From: Coemansia sp. RSA 487
Taxonomy: Eukaryota; Kickxellomycota; Kickxellomycetes; Kickxellales; Kickxellaceae
DNA length: 64,000 nucleotides
Direction: 5' to 3'
Assembly (NCBI GenBank): GCA_027577595.1
Contig: JANBRJ010000025.1
Coordinates: 62,001 to 126,000 of the forward strand
The translations under genes were made by a program, and so were the position numbers. Of this stretch, positions 21,401-31,580 are shown in pieces. Numbering within the stretch: the stretch's first letter is position 1; each line of letters starts with the position of its first letter. The notes under the pieces are model-generated. The model was not told where the DNA came from. It was given only the letters and a program-made list of their open reading frames with translations, and did no database searches.

Positions 21401-23092
21401 CAGCGTCAGCGCAACAAAGACCAGCTGTGGAGTCAGCGGGCCATGCGATTCGCCGTCGGCCAGGCTGTAGAGCCCAAACGTCGTGAACGAGACGACAAAG
21501 GGCAAAAGAGTTACAACAAACGAGAACCCAGCCTGCAGGATGCCGTATCTACGGATGGTTGACAGCTCCAGGTTCACGCGGATCTCGTTGATGCGCCGGA
21601 TAAATGACGTCTCCCATGCGTACAGCTTAATGATCTTGATTCCAGACAGAACCTCGTCCATTATCTTCATCCGCTGGTCGCGGTACCCCATCAGGAGCTT
21701 GTTGAGCGCGCGCATCGAGCGGCTGATGCGTGCCGATGTCGGAATGCTGACCACCATGGCTATCACGCCGGCGAACACGCACCACCCGAGCGTCTGGTAC
21801 AGAAGGTACAGTGCAATGATGATCTGCAGCGGCGAGCTCCACAAGTGGTGCGAGAAGTTTGCTGTAAAATCAGCCACGCGCTGTGCGTCAACGCTCATGT
21901 GCGTGACGATGCCTCCGACGTTGTAGTTCTGGCGCGCATCGTTGGAAAGCGCCATGGTTTTGCGGTAGATAGCCGTCGTGTAGCTGATCTTCATCAGGCT
22001 GTTGATGCGCTGGTTCTGCACCCAGTGTTGCTGGAACGCAACTGTCTGGATACTGGCCACCACGAACATCGAGATCGCGTAAAAGTACCCGTACTCGATC
22101 GGCTCGGCGTCCGGCGTGTTGTACTTGCTAACAAACCCAATGAGCCGCGACAGAAGGATCGGGTTCATAAACGAAACCAAGTCCTTGATCAGCTTGTAGA
22201 AGCTGCCGAGCGCAAGAGACCACCCGTACGTGCGCATTGTGGCGCGGAACAGCGATGGGTTGCCTGAGCGGAGCTGCGCTTGCCAATTGCGCTGGAACTT
22301 TGCGGTGGCGACCTCGGGGCGGTAGATACTGCTCAGCTCCCACGTGTCCTCCATTTGCAGTGGCTTGCGGAAGCCCTGCTCGAGCAGCGGTGTCATCCAC
22401 GAGAATGTCAAAAGCGAGAAAATGTTGGCGCGCTCTTCGGGAGACTGGTACGTAAGGTAGTTTTCATTGTAGACCTGCTGCTCTTCACCATAAACATCGT
22501 CATCTTCATCGGCAGGAAGCTCGTACAGCATGTGCGGCTTGGGCTGCGACTCCATTGCCATCGTTGCTAACGACGCTACCATGTATAGGATGTTTGCAAT
22601 GATGAACGGAGGATCGCTGGCGACAAAGCTCAGGGAAATTGCAGTGCGCAAGCGTATTAGTGCTAGGATCGACGTGCCAAGCCAAAAGAGCAGCAGTGGT
22701 GTCGATGCCACCCTGTTCGCAAACTGTTCCTTGTAGTGCAAGCGAACGGCGACTGCAACTGCAGCAGACTGCAGAACTAGCGACGTTATGTACACGCTGG
22801 TGATCGGGGAAAGCCCAATCATAACCACGATTTCGGCAACCGATGCAAACAGCGCAAACGCAGCAACCGAAAGTTTGATCCAGAACGCGCTATTGGCTAC
22901 AAGTGAGCTTGGCAGCTGCGGGGCTCCTTGAAGCTTACGCAAACGCAGAACAGCAGCAATGATAAACAAGACGCTTAGTCCAGATACCAGGCCACCGTAC
23001 TCAAAGCATGAGGTAAAGTCGACGGGACGGTTCGGGCTTAGTGGGCCCCAGCCCTCCTTTGACGGACAGAAGCCAACAACCAAATCAAGCAT
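18470..23092 (-). CDS. ABCC-type (MRP/Ycf1-like) ABC transporter, copy A
   Basis: A 1540-residue full-length ABCC pump with layout TMD0-TMD1-NBD1-TMD2-NBD2. TMD0 covers about residues 35-190. NBD1 has Walker A GRVGAGKSS (about 658), the signature LSGGQRARVSLARA (about 750) and ILDDPLSAVDAH. NBD2 has Walker A GRTGAGKSS (about 1327), the degenerate signature FSVGQRQLICLARA (about 1434) and LDEATAAIDNSTD. Fungal relatives export or move into the vacuole glutathione conjugates, metal complexes and bile-acid-like compounds. The gene is intronless, including at the site where copy B has an intron. Residues about 1278-1501 are identical to copy B at DNA level, whereas the rest differs strongly. Codon use is GC-rich. 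It is convergent with the J-protein gene (82 bases between stops). Confidence 0.95.
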   Translation of the reverse strand: MLDLVVGFCPSKEGWGPLSPNRPVDFTSCFEYGGLVSGLSVLFIIAAVLRLRKLQGAPQLPSSLVANSAFWIKLSVAAFALFASVAEIVVMIGLSPITSVYITSLVLQSAAVAVAVRLHYKEQFANRVASTPLLLFWLGTSILALIRLRTAISLSFVASDPPFIIANILYMVASLATMAMESQPKPHMLYELPADEDDDVYGEEQQVYNENYLTYQSPEERANIFSLLTFSWMTPLLEQGFRKPLQMEDTWELSSIYRPEVATAKFQRNWQAQLRSGNPSLFRATMRTYGWSLALGSFYKLIKDLVSFMNPILLSRLIGFVSKYNTPDAEPIEYGYFYAISMFVVASIQTVAFQQHWVQNQRINSLMKISYTTAIYRKTMALSNDARQNYNVGGIVTHMSVDAQRVADFTANFSHHLWSSPLQIIIALYLLYQTLGWCVFAGVIAMVVSIPTSARISRSMRALNKLLMGYRDQRMKIMDEVLSGIKIIKLYAWETSFIRRINEIRVNLELSTIRRYGILQAGFSFVVTLLPFVVSFTTFGLYSLADGESHGPLTPQLVFVALTLFNMLRFPLSVGPMVIPALLESIVSSHRIFDFLTAGEIDFAAIERKPYDRDAPDTSSDDVLVSVKNGSFKWLSAEEPTLKNISIECKRDQLVALIGRVGAGKSSLVSAVLGDMVKSEGAVEVQGTIAYVPQQAWIMNATVRDNILFGHKYDQAFYDLVIDACALRPDLEMLPSGDMTEIGEKGINLSGGQRARVSLARAVYSRADVYILDDPLSAVDAHVGKHLYSRVIGPNGLLKTRARILVTNAVQYLNTTDDIYMIRDGQIVDHGAFAVAMDRRGAIFEFVHKYIESEPSSRTETDGSNDASETEYFEEDAATNEHNGMPSPVGVGIRRKSTKQTLGRASVGALHGARIRRKPHTEQHTTAETLLAEAGRTTTTEFSRQGKVEWNTYRTYAKACGSRNSVMFVSALLAASVSNVAANMWLKQWASSNDDSTADHGGLAWMARRHSVFYYLFIYGGLGLLGASMSSLQSLVLWTKCSIRASREIHENMLRGVLRSPMSFFDVTPLGRILNRFSSDIQRCDETLPRSVGGMVNTMVSVVSAVSVIAFSTPLMLLVMFPLSFIYRYLQQRYLFSSRELRRLDSTTRSPIFAHFQESIGGVSTVRAYGQERRFIAENEDRIEKNIRAYYTYLSLNRWLSLRLETLGNTVMLGTTLLAVVTLQYFGYGDAGLVGLSVAYALDFTSSLNWSVRSYTEVENSMIQLERVVEYARLPSEAPEVIEDNRPNESWPEQGMVEFKNYSTRYREGLDLVLKDLTFRVMPNQKVGIVGRTGAGKSSLTLALFRIVESAEGKILLDGEDIAQYGLFDVRSKLSIIPQDPVLFAGTVRENLDPFGSYPDQEIWEALQHAHLAEFIRSKDEGLDFVVSQGGDNFSVGQRQLICLARALLKRAKVLVLDEATAAIDNSTDAIIQESIRKEFKNCTVLTIAHRLNTIIDSDMILVVDSGRMAEYDTPQNLLGREDSLFAKLVDEARTSGDVQ
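18591..19261. repeat. Inverted 671-bp repeat, left copy (NBD2 of ABCC copy A)
   Basis: Reading the reverse complement, this tract matches 30677-31347 base for base wherever I compared it. The coordinates sum to a constant (49938), so there are no indels. Identity stops sharply: GAA versus GAG codon on one side, and GACATGAT followed by different bases on the other. Flanking coding sequence has diverged widely. Confidence 0.92.
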
Positions 23093-24160
23093 CGCACAGA
23101 GATCTGTTTGATCTGCTCTTTCCTTCTTTTAAAAAACAAACAGCTGATAGTAGTAGCAGTATATGCTTGATTGAATAGAAGAATATCGATGGACCTTTAA
23201 ATGAGATGATAAAACACGCTTCCAGAAAGTCAATAAATCATTCAGCAGGTGAGTGATGAAAAAAATATATGAGGAGACCGGAGAGAAGAGAGAAGAGGAA
23301 ATCACCCAAAGTCTGAGCAAAGTTTTTATCAAAACGCCAAGAAGGAAAAAAAACGTCAGTGCGCGGCACCAAGCTGTCACAATTGCTTGCATGTTTTTTT
23401 TTTTGGCCGCAGTGAGCGGAATAGGGGAAGCTGCCCGATTGATTGTCTTTAGGCCTGGAAACGAGAAAATTTTCACACAACCTGAAGAAAAAAAAGCAAT
23501 CACTAGTAAATAATGTATGGCTGATATCCCCTTTTACCCTTATTTTTGATGGGTCTGGCCAAACCAAATCATGCTTACAAATCCAGCTAGCTGGAAAATC
23601 CCAACATCCCAAGATCTGATACTTTATGAATGGAATTTTTTTCGGCCGGTGCTCGGGTTCAACTGTGATGAAAAATCCAGTCATTGTATTTTAGCTTGCA
23701 AAATATGATGCTCTTTGTAGCTGCACCTTGGATCTTGTGGTCATTTGCTGAAGCTATTGTTCGCTCGTTTAAAAACAATCTAAATGATGGCAGAGGCATG
23801 CCCAGCAGATATCGCACAATTCAATTTTTAATTTTCAGGGACTGTAATATAATTTGACGATGTGAGTGCCAAAAAAAATAAGAAGCACTAGTAGATGGCC
23901 ATCACCTAATAACTGATGGTTGTTGGTTATTGTTCCAGCGATGATATGTGGATTAGGCATATAGCATGTATACGTGGACTGTTTATTGTTTTGGTTTTGC
24001 TTATTGTGTCTATTGCATCTGTTGTGTTTATTCTGGAACGAACAGAATAAAAGACACTGTAGCTCTACTTATAAGCTTTAAATAAATATTTTAATAGTCT
24101 ATAGCTTTTATAACTTAACTCTTTTTTTAAAGCTTCTCTTCTTACGCTGCCTTTTTACAG
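23093..24160. other. 1.1 kb AT-rich spacer upstream of ABCC copy A
   Basis: No gene recognised. The part nearest 23093 is the probable promoter of copy A. The short antisense frames at 23129-23684 look like chance. The sequence is near the symmetry centre of the inverted ABCC arrangement. Confidence 0.45.
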
Positions 24161-24959
24161 TTTCTCGATCTTCGGAACAATTCACACAGCTTTTGTACTA
24201 TTTCCCCAATAACGACCAACAAGAACGAAGCCACCTATCCCATCAAGGGCAGATCAGTAAGCCATAGAGATCCAACGAGGATAGTAGCTATTCTTTACTA
24301 TAGTAAGCACATTGTTCAGACGTCTGTCAAAACCACTGATAAGGATTTGAGTCCGGGACTCGGAGATACTCAAAATATACTGAGAGATATACGACTATTA
24401 TCTATACTATTCCCTGAGCCAAGTGAACGAGCTGGGCTTTCAAGTCCTCCAGAGAATAGCTACCTCAAAATACCACGGTTCATGAAGTACAACCCTTGGA
24501 AATTCAACTCAAAGTACTCGACCGAGAGAGATTAAAGCATTGGAAAAACTTCAGCACCCAAACATCATGAAGCTCCTTGGACTTTTTGTTGAAGACGGGT
24601 TTGTAAAATGGCTGTATGTGTCAAAGTATGACTACACTTTTGCCAAGCTTTTGGACCAAAATATTTCCTTTAGTAGGATGAAATTCATGTTTGGTCTCGT
24701 TGATATAGTCGACTACATATGCTCTTAAAGATACGCTCATGGTGATATACATGAGGACAACATCATGGTGCCCAAAGAAGATACAAGTACGCCCTATCTA
24801 ATCGACTTTGATGCTTGCGAATCTGCTGGCTCTGAAATAGCCACAACCACAAAGTCGTTTGGAGAACCTGACTGCAATTATATTACTTATGGATGTGACG
24901 GCTCCGATTTGGTTAAAGTCTTCGAGCCACTATTTAAACAAAACAATAGTAATGCTTAA
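24161..24959 (+). pseudogene. Decayed protein-kinase-like gene (fossil)
   Basis: Kinase landmarks survive on the plus strand. They are a helix-C-like block around KLQHPNIMKLLGL, a catalytic-loop motif HGDIHEDNIM (HxDxxxxN pattern) and YLIDFDA in the place of the metal-binding DFG. Upstream of these is coding-like sequence (NILRDIRLLSILFPEP) typical of the region before the lobe hinge in fungal-specific kinases. It is broken about twice and the 5' end is not identified. Relatives could be FunK1-type kinases or kinase domains attached to Crinkler-type effectors; I cannot decide. It sits alone in the AT-rich spacer between the two ABCC genes. Confidence 0.6.
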
Positions 24960-25806
24960 AACATCAAGTATTATTTATTTGGCCCACCTTTTATATACAG
25001 TAAATCGAACAATAAACAGTTAAAATCATTTAAATTCGCTACCTAATTATTCAATATTTCTTTTTTTTTTTTGCACTACAATACACTTTTCTGGTATGAG
25101 CGTTAAAACATGTATAAATAGAAGCGCGTGTCTATATGCTTATTTCTGTTTCTGAGAGGTTTGTATTGTTTTGATAGCTGACATGCAATGCCAGTAGGTT
25201 TATAAAGAAGTATAAAAATATTATTATGCAAGAAATTTCCCGTCTTCTTTCGCCGAAGGCTCAGGCTTAAATAGGACAGAATAAGATGTAAACAGACTAC
25301 TACATGTAAACAAGTGGACGTGTGTGATAAGACGATGCGTGGGGATTTGGATTCTCAGATGCCAGAATTGACTAATCACAACAATCGCGAATGGCTGTCA
25401 GAGTGTATACAATAGTAGTAGCAACAGGATCATTTTTTGTCACAATGGCTTGTGCCAACCATGTCGGAGGCTAAATCCTGTTATCAGCTTACATGGGTCC
25501 AGTGGTCCCTTCAGGTGTTAGGTCTGGTGGATCGACGGTCAGTGCTTCTCCCTTGGTCGTCGCAACAGTATAATTCATGCATGAAGACTGGACAGCATAT
25601 TCTTGGAATTGCGCAAAAAAATTTTAAAGTCATGTGCCAGTTTCCCCTATATGTCATTTATTCTATGGTTCTACCGCCTACCCTAGCATAAAGAGTTTAG
25701 GAGCTATATTAAAATTTCCAAAACCAGAATGAGTTTGTTTTTCTTTTGCCTAGAGCATATCTGCTCCCAGCTTTCAAGTTCCCAGCCCGATTTTTGGACG
25801 AAGCAC

Positions 25807-25855
<49 letters not shown>

Positions 25856-26792
25856 AACAATAGACGCTAGCTGTTCGTCGTACGAACAGACGATTTTTTT
25901 TATGAGAATGAAAATGAGTTATTTTTTCCTAGGAAAGTCCTGCTTAAACAACAATGAATATAATAACAATTAGACCGCGATTTGCCGAGTCGCCATCATT
26001 ATCAGAATGTGTCACATAGTTTTAACGGCTATAAAAGCCAATGTTTTTTTTGTTTGAAATGAGCCTATTCGCGGTGTCGGGATGCGGCGGATGATAAGGC
26101 GACTCTGGTTTGAGGCTTATCTGCTTGACGAATCTCGTACTTTGAAACTATGTCCGCCATGCTACGGTGTGCTCGAGAAATTAAAAAAAAATAAAGGTCC
26201 TGCAGCCGTTTGGAAGTGCAGAGAAGCGAAAGCGCAAGGATTTACGCCATGGTTTGCTTGTATATACAAGCACAGTGCACAAAGGCTGTAACGGAGGTGA
26301 CAAACAAAAACAGGATGTAAGGATCAGTGCAGCGCAATATGACTCCGCTTGGACTGCCACAGCCAGATACTGGAGTCTCAGTATTTCCGTCACCACCAAT
26401 TTTCACACATTGTGGAAAGCCTATTTTGTTAATGCTTGTCTTTCACAAACCTCCCTTTCTCTCAGATAGTGTATGGCTATCCATACTTTTTTGGATTCAA
26501 AGCTTCTACCACGTTGTACATGTGTATGCAATGAAGTTTATGTTATGGATAGAAAAGTCATCTCATCCTTACATTTTATAATGCCACCTTTTTACCTTTC
26601 AAAAAAACCTTTTTTCTTTGTCTTTGGCCGAATAGGCTAACAGCGGGCCTGGGAAATTTTAAACAAATGATACATTAAGCGGAATAATCCTTTTGGTAAA
26701 TCTCTATTTTGCTTCTTTATTTGATCGATATTCTATCTTCATCCAAAAGAGAAATAGTATACTAGAATTGTTGTCTTTTCAAACTCGAAACC
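24960..26792. other. 1.8 kb gene-poor spacer between the kinase fossil and ABCC copy B
   Basis: No gene recognised. It contains an (ATT)n microsatellite, a TATA-like string (GGCTATAAAAGCC) near 26025, and short frames at 25437-25691 and 26082-26291. The latter includes LCPPCYGVLEKLK and looks weakly protein-like, but it has no family match I know. The last 150 bases are the promoter of copy B. Confidence 0.45.
25808..25853. repeat. (ATT)n microsatellite, about 15 units
   Basis: An uninterrupted run of TAT/ATT trinucleotides in non-coding AT-rich sequence. Confidence 0.95.
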
Positions 26793-29700
26793 ATGCGCTA
26801 CATGTCTTGTCCTAATAGAGAGGGTTGGGTAAGTTTACACCGTGTTTGCCACGCATATTACATCTAATGAATGTAGCACTCCTTGTAGTCATCTCACTCG
26901 ACATTGATATTCAGATATTTCCAACAGTGTAGGGACCTTGGAGTAAAGAGCGCGAGCTGGACTTAACACCATGCTTTGAGCACGGCGTGCTTATGCCCCT
27001 GCTCAATACGCTGCTTCTTTTGTTTGCTATCCGCAGAATACGCCATCTGCAAACGCCGCTCCCGCTTCCGGCCGGATACGGCAAGGGAGCTATATGTTGT
27101 ATCAAGCTGTTGCTCGCAGGTGTGGTAGCTGTCACGGCAGGACTAGAGCTTGCACATCTTGTCAACAAGCAAGGCCTGCTAGACAGTGGAAACATGTTCA
27201 CTGCCGGGCAGTTTCTCCAGCTGGCAGCACTGTGTGTTTCTGTTATTCTGCTCTACTACGAGCAAACAAGAGCACGCCACTCTTCGGATATTCTTCTTCT
27301 GTACTGGCCCATTGCTTGGATGGCTTCGCTAGTCATGCTGCGCACAGACTGGCTTGTCGGCAGTGACCACAGCTCAGGTATATGGAATGTGCGCTGTACA
27401 TCCGTATCGGCAATAGCAGCTCTATTCTGTTTGGAGCTATGGCCGCGCAGAACTTCAGAATATATGCTGCCTGAGAATTCCGACAATGATGACGAACTCG
27501 GGGTTGATATGGCTAAGAGTGCTCCGGAGGAATCCGCCAATATATTCTCTCGCATGTCTTTTTCTTGGATATCGCCATTGTTGGTGCTTGGCCAGCACAG
27601 GCCGATTGAGGAGAGCGATCTGTGGAAACTGCCCACAAAGCGCGCACCACTGAGTGTGGTTGAAAAGTTTGACGCAAGCTGGCAGAGCGAGCTGGACAAA
27701 GGCCAAGGTCGAGCATCATCGCTGCTACGAGCACTGTTCAACACGCATGGCGCCCTTTTCGCTATTGCTGGCGTATTCAAGCTTTTCCAGGACCTTATGC
27801 AGTTTGCACAGCCCATGTTGCTTGCGCACCTTATCGAATTCGCAGCAACGTACGCAACAGACCGCCCGCAACCCATCTCCCACGGTGTTTTCTACGCGGT
27901 TGTAATGTTTGTGTGCCAGATTGTGTTGACAGTGTTCCTGCACCACTACAACCAGCTCTGCATGGTCACTGGAATAAATGCAAAGTCCAGCCTTATTGCA
28001 GCCATTTACAAAAAGGCGCTGTGGCTATCAAATGAGGCCAGACAAGAGAATACGACGGGTAACATTATAACGCTCTTCTCCGTGGACATCCAAAATATCT
28101 CCAATGCGACAAACACAGCACACATGGTCTGGTCCAGCCCGTTCCAAATCATACTTGCGATCTATCTCCTATATAACACCCTCGGATGGTCTGTCTTCGC
28201 TGGTGTCGCCGTCATGGTTACCGCGATCCCTATCAACGGCTGGCTGGCCAAGCGTATGAAGATGCTGTACGTAGCGCAGATGAAGAACAAGGAGAAGCGC
28301 ACGACGCTCACTGAAGAGGCGCTTTCGGGCGCCAAAGTCATCAAGCTGTACGCATGGGAGCGCCCATTCCTCCAACGTATCCAGCATGTGCGTGAATCGC
28401 TTGAGCTCGTTATGCTCCGCAAGTTTGGCACTGCGTATGCGCTTGGAGGCGTCAGTGTTGTTGCTATTCCCTTCTTGGTGTCGTTCATGACATTTCTTAT
28501 TTATGCCACGTTTGACGGCGTCTCCCATGGTCCTCTAACCGCTAAGCGCGTGTTTGTGCCAATATCGCTGTTCAATCTTCTGAAAGGACCACTGTCACTG
28601 CTTCCAAGCTTTATATCTACGCAGATCGAGGCTTCTGTGTCCATCGTCCGTATACACAAACTACTGAATAGCGATGAGCTGGATTCGGATTGTATTACGC
28701 GGCTGGGTAGTGTTCGCAAACTCAATCCAGCATCGGGATCTTCAGCAAATGACCTGAACGAGGAGGCGGATGTGGCAGTTCATGTCAATAACGGTAAATT
28801 CCATTGGTCCAAAAATGGGCCTGTTATTCTGGACAATGTGAACTTTAGCGTGCGCAGCAACGAGCATCTGGCGGTTGTTGGGCGCGTGGGTTCTGGTAAG
28901 TCGTCGCTGGTGTCTGCGCTTTTGGGCGACATGCAGCGCAAGCAGGGCGAAATAGCCATCCATGGACAGGTTGCGTATGCACCGCAGCAACCATGGATCA
29001 TGAATGCGACTCTGCGCGACAATATCCTTTTTGGTCTCAAGTATGACGAATACTTCTACAATCGTGTTATCGACGCTTGTGCCTTGCGCCCGGATTTAGC
29101 AATTTATTCGGCTGGCGACATGATTGAGATTGGCGAAAAGGGAATCAACCTGTCTGGCGGCCAGAAGGCACGGGTGTCGCTGGCCAGAGCCGTCTATTCC
29201 AGAGCTGACGTGTACATCCTGGACGATCCGCTGTCTGCAGTCGACGCACATGTTGGAAAGCATCTGTTTGAGCATGTTCTTGGGCCCAACGGACTACTGA
29301 ATTCTCGCTGCCGTATACACATAACGAATGCAATTCCATATATCAGGAAATGCGACTCCGTATTGCTCTTGCGCGATGGGATGCAGCAAGAAAGTGGCAC
29401 GGTTTCAGACCTGATGGAGTGCCATGGCGAGGTTTACAAGCTTGTTAGTGAGTATGGTGGCAATGCATTAAGCAACACTCCCGATTCAACGCCGTCTGTG
29501 GCTCCATCAATCAGCTCAACGAGTCTTACAGCTGTTGGAGTTAACAACGGCAGCAACCAGCTGCAATCCAGGCGCCCCTCGATAGATTCGCTTCCTCCAG
29601 CCACCAGTGCATCGATTCAGCGTACAGGTCAGCTACAGGCTTCAGACACTGATGGACCTCGCGACGTTCTGATTGCCAAAGAGGTATCCGCTGTGGGCAG

Positions 29701-31456
29701 AGTTTCGCTGTCATCGTATACCAGCTATTTGCGTGAATGCACATGGGGCGGAGTCGCTGTGTATGTGGTTGGTATCATATTCAACCAGGGCATGCTGGTT
29801 CTAAGCAATGTGTGGCTCAAGATCTGGTCCAGCGCAAATGAAGCCCACGAAAATGGCGATACTCGCGTACATTTACACAGCATAACGTTCTACATGTCTG
29901 TGTATGCTATGCTGGGTCTGTGCGCGGCAGTCGCTTCTTTCGTTCGATACAATGCGCTGTGGGAGGTGTGTGTCGCTAATAGCGCAAGAGCGACGCACAA
30001 CAAGATGCTGCGCGCGGTGTTTCGCTCGCCTATGAGCTACTTTGACACTACTCCCCTGGGACGGATTCTCCAGCGCTTCTCAAAGGACCAGAACAGCGTT
30101 GACCAAAGGATCCCGCTATCGATGGCCTCGTGGTCGCTCAATATGCTAAATGTCACGCTCTCGCTGACAGTGATCAGTGTTTCGCTGCCAGCTTTCAGCG
30201 TAGTTATCATCCCAGTCCTTGTGCTGTTCTCATACTGCAGGAACTACTATCTGGATACGTCTCGCACACTGAAACGGCTCGACTCCACCACACGCTCGCC
30301 AATATATGCAGGTTTCCAAGAGATGCTAACGGGTGTATCGACCATTCGTGCATTTGGAAAATCAGATCGGTTTGTTGCTGAGAACTTGAGAAGGATCGAT
30401 GCCAACCAGCGTTGCCACTACTTGCTCGGTTCGCTAGATCGGTGGTTGTCGATCCGTCTTGAGTGGATTTCTGCATTTGTTGTATTCGGCGCAGCTCTCC
30501 TAGGCGTGGTTTCCTTGCTATACGGAAAAGCAGATGCTGGTCTGGTTGGTCTGGCCGTCACGTATGCGCTTCAAAGTACTCAACAGCTCAGCTACATGCT
30601 ACGCCTTGGCTGTGATGTCGAAAACAATATGTGCGACTATGTTCGTATCCAAGAGATAGAGCAGTTACCGTCCGAGGCACCTGAGGTTATCGAGGACAAC
30701 AGACCCAATGAGTCGTGGCCCGAGCAAGGAATGGTCGAGTTCAAGAACTACTCGACACGCTACCGCGAAGGACTGGATCTGGTGCTGAAAGACCTGACGT
30801 TCCGCGTGATGCCCAACCAGAAGGTCGGCATTGTCGGACGCACAGGCGCTGGCAAATCTTCATTGACGCTGGCGCTGTTCCGCATTGTCGAATCCGCGGA
30901 AGGCAAGATCCTGCTTGATGGCGAGGACATTGCGCAGTACGGGCTGTTTGACGTGCGCAGCAAGCTGTCGATCATTCCGCAGGATCCGGTGCTGTTTGCT
31001 GGCACGGTGCGCGAGAACCTGGATCCCTTCGGCAGCTACCCGGACCAGGAGATCTGGGAGGCACTGCAGCACGCACACCTGGCCGAGTTTATCCGCTCGA
31101 AGGACGAAGGGCTGGACTTTGTGGTATCGCAGGGCGGCGACAACTTTAGTGTCGGCCAGCGCCAGCTAATCTGCCTTGCGCGTGCGCTGCTCAAGCGCGC
31201 CAAAGTCCTGGTTCTTGACGAGGCAACCGCCGCTATTGACAACTCGACCGACGCGATCATCCAGGAATCGATCAGAAAGGAGTTCAAGAACTGCACCGTT
31301 CTGACTATTGCCCACCGTCTTAACACGATCATCGACAGCGACATGATCCTGGTACTTGACGATGGCAAGATTGCTGAATACGACACACCGCAGAATCTCC
31401 TTGCCAGCGAGAACGGATTATTCAAAGAGCTCTGGGCAGCCGCTATCGAAAACTGA
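26793..31456 (+). CDS. ABCC-type (MRP/Ycf1-like) ABC transporter, copy B (two exons)
   Basis: Model: exon 1 26793-26828 (12 codons, ending CPNREGW), intron 26829-26932 (GTAAGT...TGTAG, 104 nt, phase 0), exon 2 26933-31456, giving 1519 residues. The tiny first exon is supported because the joined protein reads CPNREGWGPWSKE, then CFEHG. It lines up with CPSKEGWGPLSPN, then CFEYG, in copy A; without it no ATG precedes the TMD0. Domains run TMD0, TMD1, NBD1 (GRVGSGKSS at about 661, LSGGQKARVSLARA, ILDDPLSAVDAH), TMD2, NBD2 (GRTGAGKSS at about 1314, FSVGQRQL, LDEATAAIDNSTD). The expected role is export or vacuolar sequestration of conjugates. NBD2 DNA is identical to copy A over 671 bp, while the rest has diverged and is less GC-rich. 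It is convergent with SNU114. Confidence 0.95.
30677..31347. repeat. Inverted 671-bp repeat, right copy (NBD2 of ABCC copy B)
   Basis: Partner of 18591-19261 in opposite orientation, separated by 11.4 kb. Its composition looks more like copy A than like the rest of copy B, which suggests that copy A was the donor in a gene-conversion event. Confidence 0.92.
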
Positions 31457-31580
31457 ATCTAACAGTATTTTCCCAACTTTCCTTTGGACCATCTGCCGCA
31501 CAGCAGCTTTTCAATATATATTTCCATTTTAAGCAATAAAATAAAGTCCGAGAGTTTCCATACAGCAGATGTTGGCATAC

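Noticed and set aside
25437-25691. 84-codon plus-strand frame in the central spacer
   Set aside because: No homology recognised and no promoter context; listed only as part of the spacer.
23093-26792. LTR or other mobile element in the central spacer
   Set aside because: No long terminal repeats, no polymerase, integrase or transposase marks seen on either strand.
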